This document shows positions 54,935 to 62,827 of a DNA stretch of 64,000 nucleotides, piece after piece. This DNA comes from Croceicoccus bisphenolivorans (GTDB lineage Bacteria; Pseudomonadota; Alphaproteobacteria; Sphingomonadales; Sphingomonadaceae). The first letter of the stretch is position 1; every line of letters begins with the position of its first letter. The translations under genes were made by a program, and so were the position numbers. The stretch is taken from the NCBI RefSeq assembly GCF_001634625.1, contig NZ_LRSE01000001.1:248001-312000 (forward strand), written 5' to 3'. The notes under the pieces are model-generated. The model was not told the origin of the DNA and made no database searches. It saw only the letters and a list, made by a program, of their open reading frames with translations.

Positions 54935-55717
54935 ATGGCTAAGATCGAAAAACTGGCACTGGCGGCATCGCCGACAGACAAGGCGCAGGCGACTGCGAAG
55001 AAGCTGTCGCAGGCGCACGATTTCGTGTCGATGGCAGAGGCGGACGCGGTCGTTGTGCTGGGCGGTGACGGCTTCATGCTGCAGACGCTGCACCAGATGA
55101 TCGAGGACGAGCACATCCTGCCCGCGTTCGGCATGAATCGCGGCACCGTCGGCTTCCTGATGAACAAGGTCGAGGCGAGCCGCCTGCCCATTCTGGACAG
55201 GGTCAACCGCGCCCGATCGTTCGAGGTTTCGCCACTGATGATGACGGCCGAGACGCAAAGCGGCGAGATCGTTTCCACTTGCGCGATCAACGAAGTCTCT
55301 CTGCTACGTGAAACGCGCCAGACGGCGAAGCTGGAAATCAAGGTCGGTGCGAAAGTGCGCATCCCCGAATTGATGTGCGACGGCGTACTAGTGGCAACCC
55401 CCGCCGGTTCCACCGCCTATAATTTCAGCGCGAACGGCCCGATCCTGCCGCTGGGCTGCGGCCTGCTGGCACTCACGCCGATCTCCGCCTTCCGCCCCCG
55501 GCGCTGGCGCGGCGCGATCCTGCCCGATCACCTGCCGATCGAGATTCGCAGCCTCGACGCCGACAAGCGCCCGGTCTCTGCCGTGGCTGACCAGCGCGAA
55601 ATCCGCGACATCGCGAAGATCCGCGTGGAAGTGGCGCACGAGCGTGATCTGACCTTGATGTTCGACCGCGGGCACAGCCTTGACGAGCGGATTGTGGGTG
55701 AACAATTCGCGATCTGA
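54935..55717 (+). CDS. nadK: NAD kinase
   Basis: A 260-residue enzyme phosphorylating NAD to NADP. The GGDG motif is VVVLGGDGFMLQTLH near residues 41-55; NRGTVGFLMNK and DGVLVATPAGSTAYNFSANGP follow. GGGGAG and a closer AGGAA both precede the ATG. Confidence 0.95.
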   Translation: MAKIEKLALAASPTDKAQATAKKLSQAHDFVSMAEADAVVVLGGDGFMLQTLHQMIEDEHILPAFGMNRGTVGFLMNKVEASRLPILDRVNRARSFEVSPLMMTAETQSGEIVSTCAINEVSLLRETRQTAKLEIKVGAKVRIPELMCDGVLVATPAGSTAYNFSANGPILPLGCGLLALTPISAFRPRRWRGAILPDHLPIEIRSLDADKRPVSAVADQREIRDIAKIRVEVAHERDLTLMFDRGHSLDERIVGEQFAI

Positions 55718-55793
55718 AAATTGCGTCGTTCTAAGGGTTGCCAAACCCCGAATGGCCCAATATAGGCGCACCCCTGCCCGCCAGAAGGGCTGC

Positions 55794-55868
55794 TCCCCGA
55801 TAGCTCAGCGGTAGAGCATTCGACTGTTAATCGAATGGCCGTAGGTTCGAATCCTACTCGGGGAGCCA
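55794..55868 (+). tRNA. tRNA-Asn (anticodon GTT)
   Basis: Cloverleaf with acceptor arms TCCCCGA and TCGGGGA, D arm GCTC/GAGC, anticodon stem TTCGA/TCGAA with loop CTGTTAA, T arm GTAGG/CCTAC. Discriminator G and encoded CCA. Confidence 0.95.
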
Positions 55869-56047
55869 ATTTCCACCACATCGCTGGAAAACAATGGCCC
55901 GGCGGCGCGATTGCCACGTTGCTGCCGCATTGCTGCGCCCAGTTGCACGCTGCACCGGACAAGGCGCGGATACCGATCCGCACTCCATGCGTTGATCAGG
56001 CAAAAGCAGACGAAAGTCGCCTGTTATCAAAATATTGGAGATACCCC

Positions 56048-56218
56048 ATGGGTGAACTGACCGAAAAGATCAAAGGCAACGTAAACGAAGCCATCGGCAA
56101 CGCGAAGCAGCAGAGCGGCAACCCCGAAACCCGCGCCGAAGGCCGTGAGCAGGAAGCCAAGGGCGAAGCCCAGCAGTTCAAGGGCAAGGTCGAAGGCGCA
56201 CTGGGCAACGACATCTGA
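56048..56218 (+). CDS. CsbD-family stress protein
   Basis: A 56-residue hydrophilic protein with the CsbD pattern GELTEKIKGNVNEAIGNAKQ and KGKVEGALGN repeats. These proteins are general stress-induced and intrinsically disordered-like. GGAG lies just before the ATG. A strong terminator follows. Confidence 0.88.
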   Translation: MGELTEKIKGNVNEAIGNAKQQSGNPETRAEGREQEAKGEAQQFKGKVEGALGNDI

Positions 56219-56247
56219 TCGAGGCCGCCCGCAAGGGTTGGTACAAA

Positions 56248-56278
56248 GGGCTCCGGATCATTGATCCGGGGCCCTTTT
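56248..56278. terminator. Strong intrinsic terminator after csbD
   Basis: GGGCTCCGGATC (56248-56259), loop ATT, GATCCGGGGCCC (56263-56274, one G-U pair), then TTTT. It lies between convergent csbD and ppx and could serve both strands. Confidence 0.85.
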
Positions 56279-56302
56279 CCTTGCGGAGGTTCATGGTGGC
56301 TG

Positions 56303-56320
56303 CGGATCATCGATCCGGGG
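56303..56320. repeat. Second copy of the terminator palindrome
   Basis: These 18 bases repeat 56254-56271 with one change (ATT to ATC in the loop), offset 49 bases. It forms a short CGGATC/GATCCG stem. Likely a duplicated terminator piece before the ppx stop. Confidence 0.6.
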
Positions 56321-56338
56321 GCCTAGTTTGCGTGGACG

Positions 56339-57907
56339 TCAGGCCGCCGCGATTTCCGCATGCATGCCATTGTCGCGGATGGCGGAGAATGCTGCGTCTC
56401 CGAGTACCTCGATCTTCGGTTCCAGGCCGAGCCTGTCGGCAAGGTTCTTCAGGTCCTTTGGCGCGGGATGCGTTGCGAGAGCGGCATGGCTTTCGTGAAA
56501 AGCCAGTCGCAGAATGCCGTTTTCGGCCCTGAGGCGAGTCATCAAGAGCGATTTGCGCGATTGCAGACCGATACGGCGGCAAAGGCGGATCGCCAGCCCC
56601 CAGGTCAGCGCTTCGTCCAGCCTTTCCTGCGGTGCAAGGTCGGTAAGAAGCGTAGGCAGTTCCGTCGTCCCGCCATTGGCAAGGATGGTCGCCGCCATCA
56701 TCGCACGCCCGACATCGTCGATGGCCAGCCAGCGCTTGTACAGCGCCCAGTCCACCGCCTGCTGCAAGCGCAGGTTCGGTTCGACCTGAAGCGAGGCGAG
56801 CGCCAGCATCGTGGAGGCAAGGCGCAGGCGTTCGCTCCCCTCCCCGTCCTGCGGGCTGCCATCCACGGTCCACGCGGCCACGCGGGTAGCCAACATCGGC
56901 GGCGCGCCGTGCTGGCCGGCGAACAGCGAAATACCCGCCAGCAGCGGGTCCTGCGCCCGTTCCACCGGCTCCAACCGATCGTAGAGCAGCCCTTCGCGCA
57001 AACCCCAAGCCGAAAACACCAGCCGTTCGGGCTGCAGCAGTTTGAGTAGGCAGACCAGCAGTGCCGCCGCGTCCGGCAGGATCAGCGAACGCATGGTGGA
57101 AACGCGCGGGATCGCCTTCAGCGCCTCGCTAGACGTCTTGGCCGTGCGGCGCGCCAGCTTCATCGCTGTCGCTGCGTCTATCTCCAGCCCGTGCGGATCG
57201 GACAAGGGATGACCCTGCTGACGCATGGCCAGGATTGCCATCGTCCGCCACGTGCCACCCACGAGGTAAAGAGTGCCACCGCAAGGCTCCTTCCAGCCCG
57301 CGTTCTTCAGCGCCTTGCCCACGCGCGAATGGAACTTCTCGTCTCCCGCCTCACGCAGAGCGGCAAGGCGCAGCGAACCGAGCGGCAGCGTCGTGCCCCG
57401 GCCCGGTTCGTCGCCGGAAACGGAAATCAGCTCGAGACTACCGCCGCCAAGGTCGGCAACGACGCCCACGGCGCGCGGGAATGCGCCGATCACGCCATAG
57501 GCACTAGTCCGTGCCTCTTCCTCCCCCGATATCAGCCGGACGCCAAGTCCAAGCGCTTCGACGCCGGCAAGGAATTCAGCGCCGTTGGCGGCATCGCGAA
57601 CCGCTGCCGTGGCAACCGTCTCCACGTCGGTAATATCGAGATCGCGCAAGATCAGGGCGAACCGCCCCAACCCCGCCATCGCAAGGGCAATCGATTCGTC
57701 GCTCATCCGCCCGGTATCGGCCAGGCCCCTGCCCAGCCGCGCGGTCACCTTCTCGTTGGCGAGAACCTGCGGCGCGCGATGCGAGCCGCCATAGACGACC
57801 ATGCGGACGGTGTTGGAGCCGATATCGATGATGGCGCGCTTTCCGCCACCCTCGCTCGCCCAGGAACCTTCGACCCGGCGCCGATAGGAGGACTTGCTCC
57901 GGTTCAC
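56339..57907 (-). CDS. ppx: Exopolyphosphatase / guanosine pentaphosphatase (Ppx/GppA)
   Basis: A 522-residue ASKHA-fold phosphatase that degrades polyphosphate and/or pppGpp. The N-terminal phosphate-1 segment IIDIGSNTVRMVVYGG and GVVADLGGGSLELISV are diagnostic. It overlaps the end of ppk (ATGA), so synthesis and breakdown of polyphosphate are co-translated. Confidence 0.92.
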   Translation of the reverse strand: MNRSKSSYRRRVEGSWASEGGGKRAIIDIGSNTVRMVVYGGSHRAPQVLANEKVTARLGRGLADTGRMSDESIALAMAGLGRFALILRDLDITDVETVATAAVRDAANGAEFLAGVEALGLGVRLISGEEEARTSAYGVIGAFPRAVGVVADLGGGSLELISVSGDEPGRGTTLPLGSLRLAALREAGDEKFHSRVGKALKNAGWKEPCGGTLYLVGGTWRTMAILAMRQQGHPLSDPHGLEIDAATAMKLARRTAKTSSEALKAIPRVSTMRSLILPDAAALLVCLLKLLQPERLVFSAWGLREGLLYDRLEPVERAQDPLLAGISLFAGQHGAPPMLATRVAAWTVDGSPQDGEGSERLRLASTMLALASLQVEPNLRLQQAVDWALYKRWLAIDDVGRAMMAATILANGGTTELPTLLTDLAPQERLDEALTWGLAIRLCRRIGLQSRKSLLMTRLRAENGILRLAFHESHAALATHPAPKDLKNLADRLGLEPKIEVLGDAAFSAIRDNGMHAEIAAA

Positions 57908-60081
57908 GACCGTGCACCCCGCCTCAACGCGAGGCGCGGGATCTGGTCTTCCGCAAGGGCCTGTCCGCGGCCAGAAAGCGAAGGATTGGTCATGAAATAA
58001 CGATGCAGGTTGAAAGGCTTTTCACCGGGCACAGCGCGTTCGTACTCCCCGTCTGGCTTCAACAACCAGCTCTGTTCGGTATCGAGGAGATTTGCAACCA
58101 GCACTTGTTCAAGGATCTGGTCATGCACTGTCCGGTTACGGATCGGCACCATGACTTCGACCCGCCGGTCGAGGTTCCGGCTCATCGCATCAGCCGAACT
58201 GATGAACACGCGCGCACGCGGACTGGGCAGGCGATAACCGTTGGCAAAGGCCCAGATGCGGCTGTGTTCGAGGAACCGGCCGATGATGGACTTGACCTCG
58301 ATCGTGTCCGAAACCCCCGGGATGCCGACTTTCAGGCAGCAGATCCCGCGCACCACCAACCGGATCGGCACGCCCGCCGCGCTTGCCTCGTAAAGCTTGT
58401 CGATGATGCCGCGATCGGTCAGCGAATTGATCTTGGCCCAGATGCCCGACGGACGCCCGTTGCGCTGGTTCGCGATTTCGCGGTCGATATTGGCATAGAT
58501 CGTGTCGCGCATCGCGATCGGGCTGATGACCAGCCCTTCGGTCTTGCGCGGTTCGACATAGCCGGTGACGAAGTTGAACAGCCGCGCCGCATCGCGCGTC
58601 AGCCGCGGATCGGCTGTGAAGTACGACAGGTCGGTATAGATGCGCGCGGTGATCGGGTGATAGTTGCCGGTGCCGAAGTGGCAGTATGTGCGATACTCGT
58701 CCCCTTCGCGCCGCACGACCATCGAAACCTTCGCATGGGTCTTCCAGTCGACGAAGCCGTAGATGACCTGCACGCCCGCGCGTTCGAGCTGACTGGCCCA
58801 CAGGATATTCTGTTCCTCGTCGAAACGGGCTTTCAGCTCGACGACGGCGGTAACCGACTTGCCCGCCTCTGCCGCGGCGATCAGGGCGTTGATGATCGCC
58901 GATTGCTTGCCGGCGCGGTAAAGCGTCTGCTTGATCGCGACGACGTCGGGGTCCTTCGCCGCCTGCCGCACGAAATCAACCACCACCTCGAAACTTTCGT
59001 ACGGGTGGTGGATCACGATGTCCTTTTCGGAAATCGCGGCGAAGCAATCGCCATCGTGCTCCATGATCCGTTCCGGGTAGCGCGGGCTGTAGGGATCGAA
59101 CTTCAGGTCCGGACGATCCTCGTCCACCACGTCGGCCAGCCCCTCGACGCCGATGATGCCGTCGGTCTTGATCACCATGGCGTTTTCAAGACCGAGCTGC
59201 TCGCGCAACAGCGCCTCCGCCTCGGGATCGAATTCGGCGTCCAACTCCAGCATGATGACCTGCCCGCGGCGGCGGCGCTGGATCGCGCTGCGGAACAGGC
59301 GGACGAGATCCTCTGCCTCTTCCTCCACCTCGATATCGGAATCGCGGATGACGCGGAACACGCCGTCGCCTTCGATGCGGAAACCGGGAAAGACCAGATT
59401 GGCATAGCGCACGATCAGCCGCTCGACCGGAATGTAGTGCGCGTCCTCTCCCGGCAACCGGACGAAGCGCGGCAATGCCGAAGGAATGAGGATCATTTCG
59501 ACCACGCGCTGCTTGTCGACCAGTCGCGTCAGGTTGAACAGCAGGCCCATGCCCTGGTTCGCCACGAACGGGAACGGGTGGGCGGGATCGATAGCCTGCG
59601 GCGTCAGCACGGGAAGGACGTGACGCTCGAAATAGTCTTTCAGCCATGCGCGCGATTCGGGATCGAGGCGATCCTCGTCCGCGACATGGATGCCGGCATC
59701 GCCCAGCAAGGCGCGAAGCTCGCGCCAAACGGCCTGCTGCTGCCGCTCTAGATCGCGGATCGCCTTGCGGATCGCGGAAAGCTGCTGCGATGGCGTGCGG
59801 CCGTCGATGCTGGTCTTGCTGATGCCGCGCTGCATCTGTCCGGCAAGACCGGCAACGCGGATCATCACGAATTCGTCGAGGTTGCTGCCCGAGATCGAAA
59901 GAAAGCGCAGGCGTTCCAGCAATGGATAGGCCTTGCGCCGCGCCTCTGCCAGCACGCGGCGGTTGAAGCCCAGCCAGCTGAGTTCGCGATTGGTGTAGAG
60001 TTCATCCGCCGGTATCGACGAGGGTGTGGCAACCGGCCTTGCGGGGCCCATCTGCGTCAATGAAGGTGTCTGCTCGTTCAT
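57904..60081 (-). CDS. ppk: Polyphosphate kinase
   Basis: A 725-residue Ppk1 that builds polyphosphate from ATP. N-terminal YTNRELSWLGFNRRVL, the phospho-histidine region near THAKVSMVVRREG and YCHFGTGNYHP, and the second catalytic His in FLEHSRIWAFANG are all present. Upstream lies a 350-base spacer with a hairpin. Confidence 0.95.
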   Translation of the reverse strand: MNEQTPSLTQMGPARPVATPSSIPADELYTNRELSWLGFNRRVLAEARRKAYPLLERLRFLSISGSNLDEFVMIRVAGLAGQMQRGISKTSIDGRTPSQQLSAIRKAIRDLERQQQAVWRELRALLGDAGIHVADEDRLDPESRAWLKDYFERHVLPVLTPQAIDPAHPFPFVANQGMGLLFNLTRLVDKQRVVEMILIPSALPRFVRLPGEDAHYIPVERLIVRYANLVFPGFRIEGDGVFRVIRDSDIEVEEEAEDLVRLFRSAIQRRRRGQVIMLELDAEFDPEAEALLREQLGLENAMVIKTDGIIGVEGLADVVDEDRPDLKFDPYSPRYPERIMEHDGDCFAAISEKDIVIHHPYESFEVVVDFVRQAAKDPDVVAIKQTLYRAGKQSAIINALIAAAEAGKSVTAVVELKARFDEEQNILWASQLERAGVQVIYGFVDWKTHAKVSMVVRREGDEYRTYCHFGTGNYHPITARIYTDLSYFTADPRLTRDAARLFNFVTGYVEPRKTEGLVISPIAMRDTIYANIDREIANQRNGRPSGIWAKINSLTDRGIIDKLYEASAAGVPIRLVVRGICCLKVGIPGVSDTIEVKSIIGRFLEHSRIWAFANGYRLPSPRARVFISSADAMSRNLDRRVEVMVPIRNRTVHDQILEQVLVANLLDTEQSWLLKPDGEYERAVPGEKPFNLHRYFMTNPSLSGRGQALAEDQIPRLALRRGARS

Positions 60082-60431
60082 GGCCCTGCCTGGCGGCAGC
60101 GATGCCGCGTGTTCGCGGCTGCATGGCGTGGCGATGTTACACGGCGGTGACGGTCGGGCGACGACGACGCGACTATCCGTGCAAGCAGATCAGGGGCCAG
60201 CAGCACGCCATCCTACTACCCACTTCGCAATTGCGAAACCACTCCCGATATTTCCGGATTGCGACATGCGCGATGCCGTTGCTGTATAAAGCGAAGGGCC
60301 GGACTGATCGTGTCAGCCCGACCCTTCAGCGAGGAGTGCCCCCGTTTGTCCGCAGCGGTCGATGGGGGATCGCCGCTATGCGTAACGTCGTTCGCCCTGC
60401 CCTCGCCCGTCCGGTTATCGCGTCCGGTTCG
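60082..60431. other. Intergenic region between TPR gene and ppk
   Basis: 350 bases without a gene. It holds the minus-strand hairpin at 60293-60327 and must hold the ppk promoter. Nothing else seen. Confidence 0.5.
60293..60327 (-). terminator. Hairpin downstream of the TPR gene
   Basis: A 15-pair stem around a 5-base loop. Two plus-strand mismatches become G-U pairs in minus-strand RNA, so it is read from the minus strand, ending the TPR transcript. It is followed there by GCTTTATA. Confidence 0.6.
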
Positions 60432-60791
60432 TCACTGTTCCATGCTGGCCATACGGGTGTCGACGGCGGAGCGATCCAGTTGTGCCAGCGCCTTGCGGGC
60501 AAGGACGCGCGAATCGACCCAATCGCCGTTCGCGGTCTCAAGCTCGAACCGCTCGGCATAGGCGGCACGTTCGTATGCGGCGCGCGCTTCGGCATAACGC
60601 CCTTCGGCGGCATATGCGGCGGCAAGATTAATGAGGTGCGCGGGATCGTCGCTGGCCTTTGCGGGTTCAAGCTGCGCGATGGCCGCCTTCGACTGCCCTT
60701 CCGACAGGGCATCGTATGCAACGTCGACTTTGTCCGCAGCGCCCTGGGTGCCGGCTGCGAGGACCATTGCCATGATGAAAGTTACAGCCAT
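60432..60791 (-). CDS. Small exported TPR-repeat protein
   Basis: A 119-residue protein. A signal-like N-terminus (VTFIMAMVLAAGTQGAA) is followed by helical repeats, with TPR-like words DPAHLINLAAAYAAEGRY and EARAAYERAAYA. GGAGAG precedes ATG 60791. Divergent from the Pho-box lipoprotein and upstream of ppk. Function unknown. Confidence 0.78.
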   Translation of the reverse strand: MAVTFIMAMVLAAGTQGAADKVDVAYDALSEGQSKAAIAQLEPAKASDDPAHLINLAAAYAAEGRYAEARAAYERAAYAERFELETANGDWVDSRVLARKALAQLDRSAVDTRMASMEQ

Positions 60792-60857
60792 TCCAACTCT
60801 CCATATCCGATATCTTGAAGCCAGAATGAGTTGAAGTGCGCAGAACTGCAATGAAAA

Positions 60858-60885
60858 TGTAACATTGTCATCGTTGTGTAACATT
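60858..60885. repeat. Direct repeat TGTAACATT in the divergent promoter
   Basis: TGTAACATT occurs at 60858-60866 and 60877-60885, 19 bases apart, between the TPR and lipoprotein genes. Possible regulator site. Confidence 0.4.
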
Positions 60886-60978
60886 CGCAGACCCGCGGCA
60901 TTCTGCGGTTTTTGCCACATTCGGGACATAAACCCGTCACATTGCGCACCTGCAAAAAAGTTTTGAAATGCAACCGAA

Positions 60979-61010
60979 CTGTCATGGACAGGCAAACAAA
61001 CTGTCACGTG
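60979..61010 (+). promoter_or_regulatory. Pho-box-like direct repeat
   Basis: CTGTCA at 60979-60984 and again at 61001-61006 are exactly 22 bases apart, two turns of the 11-base PhoB repeat unit (CTGTCAT-N4). The middle unit matches poorly. It lies 85 bases before the lipoprotein start, near ppk/ppx. Confidence 0.55.
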
Positions 61011-61090
61011 GCAGGCCTAGCTGACCTCTCGCGAACCCGAGTTTTCGCAACTCCATTCGAATCATCCGGTACTTGAGGGGACCGCTCGCC

Positions 61091-62704
61091 GTGAAAAATA
61101 TCTCCCGATCGCTCGTAGTTGGTTGCTCCGTCCTGGCCCTGTCGGCCTGCGGCGGCGACCAGATCGTCTCGCCCGGCACGGGCGGCGACATCATCATCAC
61201 CAACCCGACGCCGACGCCCGGCGGCACGCCGACGCCGACGCCGACCAGCGGCACCGTGACTGCTGCCGACACCTGCCCGTCGATCAGCGGCTCGACCGGT
61301 CTGACCGACGACGGCGTGATGAGCGTGCCCACCGGCAGCTACCGCGTCTGCATCCTGCCCGACACTTTCAACGCCAGCACCACGCTGCGCTACATCCCGG
61401 GCGTCCTCTACGCGATGGACGGTCGCGTGAACGTCGGCACCGACGGCGGCCCGCTGGCCGACACATCCGACGACAACGTTCCGATCGTTTACGGCGCCGA
61501 CAGCAACGTCACGCTCACGATCGAACCGGGCGTCATCCTCTTCGCCGGCAACCGCACACAGCCGAACGGCGAATCGTATCTCGTCGTCCACCGCGGCAAC
61601 AAGATCAATGCCGTCGGCACCGCCGACAAGCCGATCATCTTCACCAGCCGTGAAAACGTCGTTGGCGATGCCACCGACTCGTCGATCGGTCAGTGGGGCG
61701 GCGTCGTGCTGCTTGGCCGCGCACCGGTTTCCGACTGCTTCGACGGCGCCTTCAACAAGGCCGCCGCCAACCAGTGGCAGTGCCAGCAGAAGCTGGAAGG
61801 TACCAACCAGACCACGTACTACGGCGGTGGCAACGCAGCCGACAGCTCGGGCACGATGAAGTACTTCCAGATCCGCTTCTCCGGCTTCGCGCTTACCGGC
61901 GGCAGCGAGCTTCAGTCGCTGACCCTGGGCGGCATCGGTTCGGGCACCACGATCGATCACTGGCAGAGCTTCAACAGCTCCGACGACGGCATGGAATTCT
62001 TCGGCGGCGTCGTGAACATGAAGCACGTGGTGGCCGTTGGTGCTGACGACGACACGATCGACGTCGACACCGGTTCGCAGACCACGATGCAGTATGTCAT
62101 CGCCAAGCAGCGCGCCGAAGGCGGCGACAACCTCGTCGAACTCGACTCGCCCGACAGCGCACCCGAACCGATCACCGCCCTTCCGCGGACCAACCTGAAG
62201 ATCTCGAATGCCACGCTGGTCGGCGGCGCCGCAACTTCGGCCCGTACGCTTCGCCTGCGCGGCGGTGCGGACTTCTCGCTGGTCAACTCGGTTCTGGATG
62301 CCGGCAGCCTTTCCTGCCTGCGCATCGACGAAACCGCGACCTTCGACAGCACCGGCTCCGGCCCTCCGTTCTTCCAGTCGGATGTCATGAGCTGCGGCAC
62401 GACGAAGTTCGAAGGCGGTTCGGGTGTCACCGGTACGCAGGTCCAGGGCCTGATCGATGGCAGCACCAACGTGAACTACAACTTCACGATCGCGCTCACG
62501 AGCGGCTTCATCAACTCCGACGCGATCAACGCGTTCACGTTCTATGACGCCAAGACCAACGTCTCGTCGTTCTTCGACACCGTCGATCACATCGGCGCGG
62601 TGAAGAGCGCAGCCGACGACTGGTGGCTGGGCTGGACCTGCGATTCGTCGACGCTGACCTTCGGTAACGGCACCGGCGCCTGCACGACGCTGCCCGTCTA
62701 CTGA
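61091..62704 (+). CDS. Large secreted lipoprotein, beta-helix-like
   Basis: A 537-residue predicted lipoprotein. The start is GTG 61091, with GAGGGGA at a good distance. The lipobox LSAC gives acylated Cys20. A Pro-Thr linker (NPTPTPGGTPTPTPTSG) follows, then a long body rich in Gly, Asp, Thr and short strands that suggests a right-handed beta-helix (for example TIDVDTGSQTTMQYVIAK). It lacks recognisable catalytic residues. It is followed 123 bases later by a TonB receptor in the same direction, and is likely its surface partner. The ligand is unknown; a phosphorus compound is possible from the Pho-like site. Confidence 0.78.
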   Translation: MKNISRSLVVGCSVLALSACGGDQIVSPGTGGDIIITNPTPTPGGTPTPTPTSGTVTAADTCPSISGSTGLTDDGVMSVPTGSYRVCILPDTFNASTTLRYIPGVLYAMDGRVNVGTDGGPLADTSDDNVPIVYGADSNVTLTIEPGVILFAGNRTQPNGESYLVVHRGNKINAVGTADKPIIFTSRENVVGDATDSSIGQWGGVVLLGRAPVSDCFDGAFNKAAANQWQCQQKLEGTNQTTYYGGGNAADSSGTMKYFQIRFSGFALTGGSELQSLTLGGIGSGTTIDHWQSFNSSDDGMEFFGGVVNMKHVVAVGADDDTIDVDTGSQTTMQYVIAKQRAEGGDNLVELDSPDSAPEPITALPRTNLKISNATLVGGAATSARTLRLRGGADFSLVNSVLDAGSLSCLRIDETATFDSTGSGPPFFQSDVMSCGTTKFEGGSGVTGTQVQGLIDGSTNVNYNFTIALTSGFINSDAINAFTFYDAKTNVSSFFDTVDHIGAVKSAADDWWLGWTCDSSTLTFGNGTGACTTLPVY

Positions 62705-62827
62705 GACTGACAAGGCGGGGGAGGCGGCAGGTTTCGCATCGCGCGGGCCGGCCCCTCCCCTTCCACGCTTTACCGGCCGCGCGCGGCCGATCTCCCAAGT
62801 ACCGGACCATTGAGGGGGTTCCACACC

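Noticed and set aside
53564-55258. 564-codon minus-strand frame across mfd and nadK
   Set aside because: Spans two convincing plus-strand genes and their gap; no motif.
58003-59751. 582-codon plus-strand frame opposite ppk
   Set aside because: Asp/His/Arg-rich antisense shadow of the catalytic ppk frame.
61196-61250. ACGCCG repeat, considered as a tandem DNA repeat or regulatory element
   Set aside because: It encodes the Pro-Thr linker after the lipobox of the lipoprotein.
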